From assembly GCA_964384115.1 (NCBI GenBank), contig CAYLJU010000004.1, forward strand, positions 1 through 64,000: a stretch of 64,000 nucleotides of DNA, read 5' to 3'. The notes beneath the pieces were generated by a model. It saw only the letters and a program-made list of their open reading frames with translations. It made no database searches and was not told the origin of the DNA. The stretch comes from CAG-884 sp964384115. GTDB taxonomy: Bacteria > Bacillota_I > Bacilli_A > RF39 > UBA660. Shown piece by piece: positions 1 to 7,634 of the stretch. The position numbers and the translations under genes are program-made. Numbering within the stretch: the first letter of the stretch is position 1; each line of letters opens with the position of its first letter.

Positions 1-25
1 GAAACATAGTATATAAGTAAATTAA

Positions 26-41
26 TGTTCCACGTGAAACA
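26..41. promoter_or_regulatory. parS centromere site (copy 1)
   Basis: TGTTCCACGTGAAACA matches the Bacillus parS consensus TGTTNCACGTGAAACA at every fixed base. This is the site where ParB (Spo0J) loads before sliding as a CTP-dependent clamp. The matching parAB pair lies about 21 kb away at 21487-23158. Confidence 0.92.
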
Positions 42-61
42 TAGTGTATAAAGTAAATTAA

Positions 62-77
62 TGTTCCACGTGAAACA
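62..77. promoter_or_regulatory. parS centromere site (copy 2)
   Basis: A second perfect TGTTCCACGTGAAACA lies 36 bp after the first and is identical to it. Closely spaced duplicate parS sites are less common than single ones. Confidence 0.92.
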
Positions 78-103
78 TAGTAATAATTTATTTTGTATAT
101 ATT

Positions 104-204
104 TTTGGGAAATAATTTGGGAAATAATTTGGGAAATAATTTGGGAAATAATTTTCTGCCTTATATTATATTGTTTTTAGCTTGGGAAATATTTCCTGGG
201 AAAT
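104..204. repeat. GGGAAAT repeat cluster resembling Noc-binding sites
   Basis: Four perfect 12-bp tandem copies of TTTGGGAAATAA run from 104 to 151. At 184-204 are two more GGGAAAT units with ATTTCC between them, giving the palindrome ATTTCCTGGGAAAT at 191-204. That palindrome differs by one base from the Bacillus Noc-binding site ATTTCCCGGGAAAT. Noc is a ParB paralog that blocks division over the nucleoid. No noc gene is in this window, so the binding protein is inferred. The rest of 1-353 shows only AT-rich DNA and the SRP RNA promoter. Confidence 0.6.
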
Positions 205-319
205 ATTTTTATTAATAAAAAATATGACTATTTTAGATGTTTATTTAATAAGTAATATTTAAAGTAAATTTGTTTTTTAAATACTTAAAAAAATACATTA
301 GTAAATTATAATTATTTTG

Positions 320-348
320 TTGAAAAAATGTGAATTATATTGTATTAT
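320..348 (+). promoter_or_regulatory. Sigma-A promoter of the SRP RNA
   Basis: TTGAAA (320-325) and TATTAT (343-348) are separated by 17 bp. The predicted start falls at about 354-355, exactly where the RNA helix begins. This supports a short RNA with no Alu domain upstream. Confidence 0.65.
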
Positions 349-353
349 TTTAT

Positions 354-427
354 TGGTGCAACATTTATATTCGAAACAGGTCAGAATTGGAAAATAGCAG
401 CCTTAAGATTCTCTAAATGTGTGCACT
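354..427 (+). ncRNA. ffs: Signal recognition particle RNA, small (4.5S-like) form
   Basis: The conserved SRP apical domain is visible: GTCAG, then a GGAA tetraloop, then AGCAGCC. The terminal helix is formed by GGTGCAACATTTA (355-367) and TAAATGT-GTGCAC (414-426). The tetraloop is closed by AATT/AAT instead of the usual GUCC/GGA, a set of compensatory AT-for-GC changes. The RNA binds Ffh and targets membrane proteins. A T-tract at 429-436 ends it. Location next to tadA-dnaX matches Bacillus, but the length (about 74 nt) is that of Mollicutes and lactic acid bacteria rather than the roughly 270-nt Bacillus RNA. Confidence 0.9.
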
Positions 428-455
428 ATTTTTTTTAATTAAATTTTAAATAAAA

Positions 456-469
456 CGAACATTTGTTCG
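456..469. promoter_or_regulatory. Perfect LexA (DinR) box upstream of tadA
   Basis: CGAAC-ATTT-GTTCG fits the Gram-positive LexA operator CGAAC-N4-GTTCG exactly and extends to 6-bp arms (ACGAAC/GTTCGT, 455-470). It lies between the SRP RNA terminator and the tadA ribosome-binding site (475-481), where a repressor could block transcription into tadA and the following dnaX operon. LexA itself is not in the window. Confidence 0.6.
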
Positions 470-487
470 TACACAAAGGTGAAAAAT

Positions 488-916
488 ATGAATTTTATGA
501 ATATAGCAATAAAAGAGGCTAAAAAAAGTTATAAAATAGATGATGTACCTGTTGGAGCAGTTATTGTAAAAGATGATGTTGTAATTGCAAAGGCACATAA
601 TATGAAAGAAAAAAAGTGTAATGCAATTATGCATGCGGAAATAATTGCTATAGATAAGGCATGCAAAAAATTGAAGCGTTGGCGTTTAGATGATTGTGAA
701 CTTTATGTTACTATGGAACCTTGTATGATGTGCACTGGTGCTATATTACAATCTAGAATAAAAAAAATTTATTATTCTGTTGATAATGATGATTTTGGAA
801 CATTAAAAAATATTTCCCAAGAAAAAAAGTTTGGTCTTGATGTTAATAAAGGACTATGTTCTTTAGAATCTTTAGAAATGTTGAAAAGTTTTTTTTATGA
901 AAAAAGAAAAAAATGA
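488..916 (+). CDS. tadA: tRNA adenosine(34) deaminase TadA
   Basis: This 142-residue protein converts A34 to inosine in the wobble position of tRNA-Arg(ACG). The zinc/catalytic motif HAEI lies near residue 52 and the second zinc motif PCMMCTGA near residue 81, both typical of the family and at the usual length. I take ATG 488 as the start because AAAGGTG (475-481) sits six bases upstream; an in-frame GTG at 479 lies inside that Shine-Dalgarno. The gene follows the SRP RNA and precedes dnaX, as in Bacillus. The LexA-type operator at 456-469 is the only regulatory site seen. Confidence 0.95.
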   Translation: MNFMNIAIKEAKKSYKIDDVPVGAVIVKDDVVIAKAHNMKEKKCNAIMHAEIIAIDKACKKLKRWRLDDCELYVTMEPCMMCTGAILQSRIKKIYYSVDNDDFGTLKNISQEKKFGLDVNKGLCSLESLEMLKSFFYEKRKK

Positions 917-964
917 TATTTTCTTTTTTTATTTATGATATAATGTTTCAGAGTGAGGTGTTTT

Positions 965-2683
965 ATGTATCAAGCTTTGTATAGAAAATATAGACCAAGT
1001 AATTTTGATGAGGTTGTTGGCCAAAAAGTAATAGTTACAACTTTAAAAAATGCTATAAAATATGATTGTATTTCACATGCTTATCTATTTTGTGGACCTA
1101 GAGGAACTGGAAAAACTAGTATTGCTAAAATACTTGCTAAAACTGTCAATTGCACTAATCTTAAAGATTGTTTACCATGCAATCAATGTGAAAATTGTTT
1201 GCAATATAATAATAAGCAAAGTGTTGATATTATTGAAATTGATGCTGCTTCAAATAATGGTGTAGACGAAATTCGTGAATTAAGGGATAAAGTTAGTCTT
1301 GTTCCTTCCTTTGGGAAATATAAGATTTACATCATTGATGAAGTTCATATGTTGACTACAAGTGCTTTTAATGCATTGTTAAAAACCTTAGAAGAACCAC
1401 CTAAACATGTTATTTTTATTTTGGCTACTACGGAACCTTATAAAATTCCTACAACGATTCTTTCTAGATGCCAAAGATTTGATTTTAAAAAAATTTCTGT
1501 TGATGATATCGTATATAGGCTTCGAATCATAGCACAAACTGAGAATATTGAAGTTTCTGATGATATTCTTAGAGAAATAGCAATTTTATCAGATGGTGGA
1601 ATGCGTGATTCAATTAATTTACTTGATCAAGTTAATGCTTATGTTGGACCTTCAAAAAATGTTACTTTTGAAGATGTTCATGATGTTAATGGTACTTTAA
1701 AACCTGAAGAATTGTATGATTTTATAAAAAAAATTAGAAATAATGACTTAAAGGATGCTTTAATGCTTTCTGATTCTTATAATGATGTTGGTAAAAATAT
1801 GACTAAAGTTTTAGAAGAGTTAATTTCTTTCTTTAGAAATATTTTAATAGCAAAGGTTGTTCCTGATTATTTAGAAAGTAATGTCTATGCTGATTTTTAT
1901 AAAGAAATAGCGCTTGATTATACTGTTGAACAAATTAACGAAATTATGAAAATAATGAATGATTCTCTTTATGATATGAGATTAAGCAATAATCCTAAAA
2001 TTTTATTTGATGTACTTGTTTTAAATATTGCTGAATTGTCTAAAAAGAAAACTATTGAAATTCATGATAAATTAGAAAATAGTATGGAAAAAAAAGAGGA
2101 AGAAAAAGAAAATTATTTCCCGGAAAATAATTTAAGTACAAATAAAAAAAATATAGTTAGAAATGATGAAAGTTTAAAAAAAGTTGAAAATATAAGAAAA
2201 ATCGAGATTAAATTAGATGATGAATTTTCTAAAAAGTGGGAACGAAAAAAAGAAATTCGTATCGGAAATACACTTGCGCTTTATAATAGAATTTTATTGA
2301 ATGAAGTTAGAGAAAAATTACCTGAAGTACGTAACTATATATTAGATATGAATTATAATTTTGTTGCGAGTTTAGTAATAGATGGTACTTTAAAAGCAGC
2401 TGGTGGGGATTATTTGGTTTTTGTATATAATAGTATTCATGATGTTAATTTGTTTAATGATAATATAGATAAGATTGAATTATTATTTGAAATATTGTAT
2501 AATAAAAAGTATAAAGTTATTGCTACTTCTATTGATGAGTGGGAAAAAATACGTGATGATTTTAACCATAAGAAAAAAGTTTTTACTTTTGTTGATGAAA
2601 AAGAAGAAACGGTTCAGGTAGAAAAAGATAATCTTACTAATCAAATAGAAGATGATTTTGGAACTTTAATAACTGTTGAATAG
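965..2683 (+). CDS. dnaX: DNA polymerase III subunits gamma/tau
   Basis: This is the clamp-loader ATPase of the replisome, 572 residues. The N-terminal AAA+ module shows Walker A GPRGTGKTS near residue 45, a zinc-binding cysteine group (C-x8-C-x2-C-x2-C) near residues 64-79, a DEVH Walker B and the SRC arginine-finger motif. A long charged linker (residues about 365-430) leads to a small C-terminal domain. ATG 965 follows GAGGTG at 955-960; an upstream in-frame GTG at 953 overlaps that site. A TATAAT at 939-944 suggests its own promoter. It heads dnaX-ybaB-recR. Confidence 0.96.
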   Translation: MYQALYRKYRPSNFDEVVGQKVIVTTLKNAIKYDCISHAYLFCGPRGTGKTSIAKILAKTVNCTNLKDCLPCNQCENCLQYNNKQSVDIIEIDAASNNGVDEIRELRDKVSLVPSFGKYKIYIIDEVHMLTTSAFNALLKTLEEPPKHVIFILATTEPYKIPTTILSRCQRFDFKKISVDDIVYRLRIIAQTENIEVSDDILREIAILSDGGMRDSINLLDQVNAYVGPSKNVTFEDVHDVNGTLKPEELYDFIKKIRNNDLKDALMLSDSYNDVGKNMTKVLEELISFFRNILIAKVVPDYLESNVYADFYKEIALDYTVEQINEIMKIMNDSLYDMRLSNNPKILFDVLVLNIAELSKKKTIEIHDKLENSMEKKEEEKENYFPENNLSTNKKNIVRNDESLKKVENIRKIEIKLDDEFSKKWERKKEIRIGNTLALYNRILLNEVREKLPEVRNYILDMNYNFVASLVIDGTLKAAGGDYLVFVYNSIHDVNLFNDNIDKIELLFEILYNKKYKVIATSIDEWEKIRDDFNHKKKVFTFVDEKEETVQVEKDNLTNQIEDDFGTLITVE

Positions 2684-2699
2684 AAAAGAGGAAAATAGT

Positions 2700-2990
2700 A
2701 TGAATATGCAAGCAATGCTTAGACAAGCACAAAAATTACAGAGTGAAATGATGAAAGAAAAAAAGGCTATTGATGAGACAATATTTGAAGGTAGTTCTCC
2801 TTTAGTTACTGTTAAGGCTTATGGAAATAAAAAAATTGAAAGTGTTTCAATTAATGATGAGGCTATGTCAGATAAAGAGATGCTTGAAGATATGCTTTTA
2901 ATAGCATTTAATGATGTTATAGATAAAATTGACAAAAAAACTGATGAAAAAATGGGTAAATATACTAATGGCATGAGTGGGTTGTTTTAA
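2700..2990 (+). CDS. ybaB: YbaB/EbfC nucleoid-associated protein
   Basis: A 96-residue protein of the YbaB/EbfC family, small dimeric DNA-binding proteins encoded almost always between dnaX and recR. The N-terminal helix (MNMQAMLRQAQKLQSEM) and the V-x-A-x-G core with repeated charged residues are typical. ATG 2700 is preceded by AGAGG (2687-2691); an in-frame TTG at 2676 lies inside the dnaX end and has no ribosome-binding site. Its stop overlaps the recR start (TAATG). Confidence 0.93.
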   Translation: MNMQAMLRQAQKLQSEMMKEKKAIDETIFEGSSPLVTVKAYGNKKIESVSINDEAMSDKEMLEDMLLIAFNDVIDKIDKKTDEKMGKYTNGMSGLF

Positions 2991-3595
2991 TGAATTATGC
3001 TAATTATTCTAAGTCAATTCAGGATTTGATAGAGTGTTTTAAGAAAATTCCTGGTGTTGGTGAAAAAAGTGCTGAAAGAATGGCTTTATGGGTTATTGAT
3101 TCAAATGAAGAATTTATTAATAATTTTGCTGACTCTTTGATTGCTTCTAAGAAAAATGTTAAGAGATGCTCTATTTGTAATAATTTTTCTGAAGATGAAA
3201 TATGCAATATTTGTAGTGATAAAGAGCGTGATGATAGTATTATTTGTGTTGTAGAAAAACCAAAAAGTATTGTTTTATTTGAAAAAACAGGATCTTTTAA
3301 TGGTAAATATCATGTTTTAGATGGTTTAATTAGTAATGGTAATTACAATAATATTAACATTGATAAATTGATTAATAGAATTGATAATGGTAATGTAAAA
3401 GAAGTTATTTTGGCGCTTGAACCTAATATTGATGGTGAGGTAACTTCTCTTTATATTTCAAAGTTACTTGATTCAAGAAATGTTTCGGTCTCAAAACTTG
3501 CTCATGGTGTACCGCTTGGTGCTGATATGGATTATTTAGATTTACTTACTTTGGAGACAGCACTTACTGATAGAAAACAAATTAATAGTAAATAA
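2990..3595 (+). CDS. recR: Recombination mediator RecR
   Basis: The 201-residue RecR works with RecO/RecF to load RecA at gaps. It contains a helix-hairpin-helix (IPGVGEKSAERMA, residues 18-30), a four-cysteine zinc finger (C-x2-C ... C-x2-C, near residues 60-75) and a Toprim domain beginning VVEKP with the ALEPN-DGE signature. The Walker-like C-terminal LAHGVPLGADMDYLD is intact. Length is normal. Translation is coupled to ybaB by a one-base overlap. Confidence 0.96.
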   Translation: MNYANYSKSIQDLIECFKKIPGVGEKSAERMALWVIDSNEEFINNFADSLIASKKNVKRCSICNNFSEDEICNICSDKERDDSIICVVEKPKSIVLFEKTGSFNGKYHVLDGLISNGNYNNINIDKLINRIDNGNVKEVILALEPNIDGEVTSLYISKLLDSRNVSVSKLAHGVPLGADMDYLDLLTLETALTDRKQINSK

Positions 3596-3632
3596 TTTGT
3601 TTTTTGCTCATATATTTTTATGGGTGGACAAA

Positions 3633-3818
3633 ATGTTAAAGAAAGTATTTAAAATTATAAGGAAGATTGTTTTAAGTTTTTTACTTCTTTATACGTATAA
3701 TGTTTTTGCTGTTTCTTATAATATGATTATTCCTATTAATTATTTTACTTTGGGAATGTTATTTTTGTTTGATATTCCTGGATTATTATCTTTAATTTGT
3801 ATTTTCTTTATTTGTTAA
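3633..3818 (+). CDS. BofA-like small membrane protein
   Basis: This 61-residue, very hydrophobic protein has two membrane segments. The second half carries a PIN motif in IIPINYFTLG followed by DIPGLLSL, aligning with the core of BofA (VPINLVTT ... GIPGIAAL), the inhibitor of pro-sigma-K processing by SpoIVFB. Gene position after recR is also that of bofA in Bacillus. ATG 3633 follows GGGTGG; a TTG at 3597 has no ribosome-binding site. BofA is about 87 residues, so this one is short at the N-terminus. Function as a sigma-K checkpoint is inferred. Confidence 0.6.
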   Translation: MLKKVFKIIRKIVLSFLLLYTYNVFAVSYNMIIPINYFTLGMLFLFDIPGLLSLICIFFIC

Positions 3819-3839
3819 ATTTTGATAAGGAGTATTATT

Positions 3840-4748
3840 ATGTTTGATATTTTAGAAAAAGAACAGGAAAAAGCGTACAATTTTGTTAAAAAAAATCATG
3901 AAAATGGTTCTTTTTCTCATGCTTATATTTTGGAAGTTAAGAATTATAGTAATTTTGATCTTTTTTTGAAATATTTAATTTCTAATATTCTTGATGAAAA
4001 TATTGTTGATATTAATAATAATGCGGATATTTTTATTGTTAAACCTGATAATGGAACCATTAAAAAAAACCAAATAGATGATTTACAAAAAAAATTTTTT
4101 ACTAAATCGGTTGTTTCTAAAAGAAAAATTTATGTTATTTATGGTGCAGAAAAGATGAATGATGTTAGTTCTAATTCTCTTTTGAAATTTATAGAAGAAC
4201 CAGAGGAAAATATTTTTGCTATTTTGATAACAGAAAATCGTTTTTCACTTTTAAAGACTATTCTTTCTAGGTGTCAAGTTTTAAAATTAAAATCTAATTT
4301 TCTTAATAAAAATGATGATGATATTTTTAATGTTATTTATTACATTAATAACAGTGCTCGTAATTTAGATGAAAAAGATTATGATTATATAAAGGATATT
4401 ATTAATAAAGTTTTTTTGTTTATTGATTGTTATGAAAAGACTGGTATTAATGCTTTAATTAAGACAAATGTTTTTTTTGGAAAAATGGTTAAAGGTGATA
4501 TTGAAATTTTTTTGGATGTTTTAATTCTTTTCTATTACGATGTTATAAGAATATATTGTTCCTTTGAACCAAATGTATTTAACGATAAAAAATTATTAGA
4601 TTTTGTTAAAAATAATAATAATATTGAAAGTATAAGTTATAAAATTAAGTCAACTATTTTAATTAAAAATAAGTTGAGGTATAATATTAATGGAAATTTA
4701 TTAATAGAAAGACTTATTTTGCTTTTTGAAGGGAGATGTTATTCTTGA
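3840..4748 (+). CDS. holB: DNA polymerase III subunit delta prime
   Basis: The 302-residue protein is the stator of the clamp loader. It keeps the HAY box, KNQIDDLQ, a KIYVIYGAEKMN Walker-B-like strand without the DEAH acids, and the SRC motif (ILSRCQ, near residue 144), while lacking Walker A, as expected for delta prime. ATG 3840 follows AAGGAG (3828-3833). It overlaps ricT at its 3' end, the same order as in Bacillus. Confidence 0.93.
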   Translation: MFDILEKEQEKAYNFVKKNHENGSFSHAYILEVKNYSNFDLFLKYLISNILDENIVDINNNADIFIVKPDNGTIKKNQIDDLQKKFFTKSVVSKRKIYVIYGAEKMNDVSSNSLLKFIEEPEENIFAILITENRFSLLKTILSRCQVLKLKSNFLNKNDDDIFNVIYYINNSARNLDEKDYDYIKDIINKVFLFIDCYEKTGINALIKTNVFFGKMVKGDIEIFLDVLILFYYDVIRIYCSFEPNVFNDKKLLDFVKNNNNIESISYKIKSTILIKNKLRYNINGNLLIERLILLFEGRCYS

Positions 4749-5533
4749 ATGTAATTGGTGTTCGTTTTTCTTATAGTAAAAGGATAAAATATTATTCTTT
4801 TGAAAATATTGTTTATTCTAAAGGAGATAATGCTGTTTGTAATACAGATTATGGAGTTCAGATTGGAAAAATCGTGACTGATAGTATTGATGTGGATCCT
4901 AAAAAAATTAATTATAACATAGAAAATATTATAAGAATTGCTAATGAAGATGATAAAAAAAATTATGAAAAAAATGAAAAAAATGCTAAAAAAGCTTTGA
5001 TTAAAGCTAAGGAACTTGTTAAAAAACATAATCTTGATATGACTATTATTGATAATCTTTATACATTTGATCGTGAACAATTGATTTTTTTCTTTGTTGC
5101 TGATTCTAGAATTGATTTTCGTGAGCTTGCTAGAGAACTTGCTTCGATTTATAAAACACGTATTGAGCTTAGACAAGTTGGAGTTCGCGATAAAGCGGCT
5201 TGTGTTGGCGGAATTGGTATTTGTGGTGGCGAACTTTGTTGTTCTCGTTTTTTAAAGGAGTTTGATTCAGTTTCTATTAATATGGCTAAAAATCAAAATA
5301 TTGCTTTAAATCCAACAAAGATTAATGGTGTTTGTGGTCGCTTGTTATGTTGTTTAAAATATGAGGATAATGTTTATTTAGAAAAGAAAAAAGGTTTACC
5401 TAATATTGGTAAAATGTATGAAACTGATAAAGGTATTGGTAAGGTTATTAGTGTTGATATTCTTTCACGCACTTTTAAAGTTGATGTAAGTGGTAATATT
5501 GTAGAGGTAAATTTGAATGAAAACAATAAATAA
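4745..5533 (+). CDS. ricT: RicT (YaaT), PSP1-domain regulator of RNase Y
   Basis: RicT forms the Y-complex with RicA and RicF, which tunes RNase Y processing and affects sporulation and competence in Bacillus. The PSP1 core is complete. Cysteines expected to hold Fe-S clusters are present in CVGGIGICGGELCC and GVCGRLLCCLKY (roughly residues 150-205). I prefer the TTG at 4745 (MNVIGVRF) because GGGAG at 4731-4735 is nine bases upstream; ATG 4736 would sit directly on that site. The gene overlaps the holB stop by four bases and trmN6 at its end. Confidence 0.9.
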   Translation: MNVIGVRFSYSKRIKYYSFENIVYSKGDNAVCNTDYGVQIGKIVTDSIDVDPKKINYNIENIIRIANEDDKKNYEKNEKNAKKALIKAKELVKKHNLDMTIIDNLYTFDREQLIFFFVADSRIDFRELARELASIYKTRIELRQVGVRDKAACVGGIGICGGELCCSRFLKEFDSVSINMAKNQNIALNPTKINGVCGRLLCCLKYEDNVYLEKKKGLPNIGKMYETDKGIGKVISVDILSRTFKVDVSGNIVEVNLNENNK

Positions 5534-6233
5534 TATTCTTGGTTTTGAAAATATTAAAATTGTTCAAGATACTGATGGTTTTAAATTTTCTCTTGATTCT
5601 GTTTTACTTGCTAATTTTGTTACTCTTAATAAAAGTATAAAAAGAATTATGGATATAGGCTGTGGAAACGGTATAATTTCTATTTTATTATCAATGAAAA
5701 CAAATGCTTTAATTGATGGCGTTGAAATTCAAAAAGATAGCTATTTGAATGCATTAGATAGCATTAAAATGAATCATTTGGAAGACAAAATTACTTTATA
5801 TAATGAAGATATAAGAAATTTTTATAAAACACTTGAAAGTGATACGTATGATGTGGTTGTATCTAATCCTCCATATTTTGATAATTGTGATGTTTTATAT
5901 CAAAATATTAATGAAAATAAAAGAATTTCGCGTCATTCCTTATCATTAAATTATAAAGATGTTATTGTAATTGCTAAAAAAATTCTTAAAAACAATGGTG
6001 TTTTGTCTATTGTTCATAGACCAGAGAATATGATGGAAATTTTGTTTTTTATGCGTGAAAATAATATTGAACCAAAAAAAATTCGATTTGTCTATCCATA
6101 TAAGGGAAAAAACTCTAATATTTTGTTAATTGAAGGTAGCAAAAATGGAAAACCAGGTTTAAAAGTACTTGATCCTTTATATGTTTATGATAATGGTTGT
6201 TATACAGAAGAAATAAATAAATATTTTAAGTAG
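5517..6233 (+). CDS. tRNA1(Val) N6-methyltransferase-like (YabB/TrmN6)
   Basis: A 238-residue class I SAM methyltransferase. The SAM loop is DIGCGNGIISILLS (near residue 45) and the amino-methylating motif is NPPYF (near residue 118), as in YabB/TrmN6 enzymes that modify A37 of tRNA-Val. The start overlaps ricT by 17 bases. Context (ricT before, rsmI after) is that of Bacillus yabB. Substrate is assigned by family and position only. Confidence 0.85.
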   Translation: MKTINNILGFENIKIVQDTDGFKFSLDSVLLANFVTLNKSIKRIMDIGCGNGIISILLSMKTNALIDGVEIQKDSYLNALDSIKMNHLEDKITLYNEDIRNFYKTLESDTYDVVVSNPPYFDNCDVLYQNINENKRISRHSLSLNYKDVIVIAKKILKNNGVLSIVHRPENMMEILFFMRENNIEPKKIRFVYPYKGKNSNILLIEGSKNGKPGLKVLDPLYVYDNGCYTEEINKYFK

Positions 6234-6241
6234 GTGGGAGT

Positions 6242-7069
6242 ATGGAGAAAGGAGTTTTATATTTAATTCCAGTTCCTATTGGTAATTTTGATGATATTAC
6301 TTATAGGGCTCTTGAGGTTTTAAAAGATGTTGATGTTTTATTTTGTGAGGATACGAGGGAAACGGGTATTCTTCTTTCGCATTTTAAAATTTCAAAGCAT
6401 TTAATTTCTAATAATGAACAAAATGAAAGAAAAAATATTTTTAAAATTTTGGAATATTTAAGTGATGGAAAAAGTGTTGGTATTGTTAGTGATCAAGGAT
6501 CACCAATAATTAGTGATCCTGGTTATGTTGTTGTCAGAGAAGTTGCTAATAGTGGTTTTAATGTAGTTGCGCTTCCTGGTGCGAATGCTTTGATTCCTGC
6601 TTTAATCGTTTCTGGAATCGCGCCGTTACCTTTTACTTTTTATGGATTTTTAAATAGTAAAAAAAGTAAGAGGATAACTGAACTTGAAAATTTAAAAAAT
6701 GTCGATCATACTTTAATTTTTTATGAGGCTCCGCATAGAATAATTGAGATGTTAGAAGATATGATTAGTGTTTTTGGAGATAGATATATTTCTATTTCTA
6801 GGGAAATTTCTAAAAAATATGAAGAAGTTTATAGAGGAAATATTAGTAGTGTTATTCCTAAAATTGTTTTAAAGGGCCAGTTTGTTATTATTGTTTCTGG
6901 TAATGATAATAATAATAATGAAGAAGTTGATTATATAAAAGAGGTCAATGATTTAGTTGATTTGGGATACAAGAGTAATGATGCAATTAAAATAGTTGCT
7001 AAGAAGTATGGTTTTAAGAAAGATGATATTTATAAATCTTTTCATGGAATTGGAAGTGAAAAAAAATGA
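6242..7069 (+). CDS. rsmI: 16S rRNA (cytidine-2'-O)-methyltransferase RsmI
   Basis: RsmI methylates the ribose of C1402 in 16S rRNA. The 275-residue protein shows the tetrapyrrole-methylase fold: LIPVPIGNFDDIT at the start, EDTRETG, SDQGSPIISDPG and the SAM loop ALPGANALIPALIVSG. Ribosome-binding site TAGGTGGGAG is immediately upstream. Its stop overlaps the pth start (ATGA), so the two are translationally coupled. Confidence 0.95.
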   Translation: MEKGVLYLIPVPIGNFDDITYRALEVLKDVDVLFCEDTRETGILLSHFKISKHLISNNEQNERKNIFKILEYLSDGKSVGIVSDQGSPIISDPGYVVVREVANSGFNVVALPGANALIPALIVSGIAPLPFTFYGFLNSKKSKRITELENLKNVDHTLIFYEAPHRIIEMLEDMISVFGDRYISISREISKKYEEVYRGNISSVIPKIVLKGQFVIIVSGNDNNNNEEVDYIKEVNDLVDLGYKSNDAIKIVAKKYGFKKDDIYKSFHGIGSEKK

Positions 7070-7623
7070 AGTTAGTTGTTGGTTTAGGTAATCCTGGTAA
7101 TGAATATAAAAACACAAGACATAATGTCGGTTTTATGGTTTTAGATTCTTGGATGAAAAAAAATAATTATTCATTTGATAAAAAAAAGTTTAATGGTGAA
7201 TATTCAATTATAAGAATAAATAATGAAGATATTATATTTTTAAAACCACTTAGTTTTATGAATTTATCTGGTGTTGTTGTTAAAAATTTTGTTAATTATT
7301 TTAATATAGATATAGACGATATTTTAGTTGTTTATGATGATAAAGATATTGAGCTTAGTTCTTTAAAACTTAAAAAGAATGGTTCTTGTGCAGGTCATAA
7401 TGGTATTAGAAATATTATTGATAATTTAAAAACAGAAAATTTTAAAAGATTAAAGATTGGCTTATCAAAAAATACTAGCGATATGGTTTCTTTTGTTCTT
7501 GGAAAATTTTCTTGTGATGAACAGGAAAAAATAAATAATGTTTTAAATATTACTAATAATTTAATAGATGATTATTTTAATTTATCTTTTGATAATTTGA
7601 TGAATAAATATAATAAAAAATAA
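7066..7623 (+). CDS. pth: Peptidyl-tRNA hydrolase
   Basis: Pth frees stalled peptidyl-tRNAs. The 185-residue sequence has the N-terminal GLGNPGNEYKNTRHNVGF with the catalytic His, KPLSFMNLSG, the YDDKDIEL acidic motif and GHNGIRNI. It begins inside the rsmI stop and is followed 11 bases later by mfd, the pth-mfd order usual in Bacillota. Confidence 0.96.
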   Translation: MKLVVGLGNPGNEYKNTRHNVGFMVLDSWMKKNNYSFDKKKFNGEYSIIRINNEDIIFLKPLSFMNLSGVVVKNFVNYFNIDIDDILVVYDDKDIELSSLKLKKNGSCAGHNGIRNIIDNLKTENFKRLKIGLSKNTSDMVSFVLGKFSCDEQEKINNVLNITNNLIDDYFNLSFDNLMNKYNKK

Positions 7624-7634
7624 TAGAGGTTTTT

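Larger units (their letters stand above)
1..87. repeat. Tandem 36-bp repeats carrying parS sites
   Basis: The first 87 bases are a tandem array of about 36 bp per unit. Each unit is a parS-like 16-mer followed by an AT-rich linker (ATAGT.TATAA.GTAAATTAA). Two complete 16-mers are present, and the window opens with the last six bases (GAAACA) of a third, so the array continues to the left. No reading frame is visible. Confidence 0.85.

Noticed and set aside
104..151. Possible CRISPR-like array
   Set aside because: The four 12-bp units are directly adjacent with no spacers, and the motif is half of a Noc-type palindrome; there are no cas genes in the window.
896..932. A-rich/T-rich palindrome after tadA as a terminator
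   Set aside because: The stem would be almost entirely A-T pairs; in this base composition such symmetry arises easily and I could not support it as a terminator.
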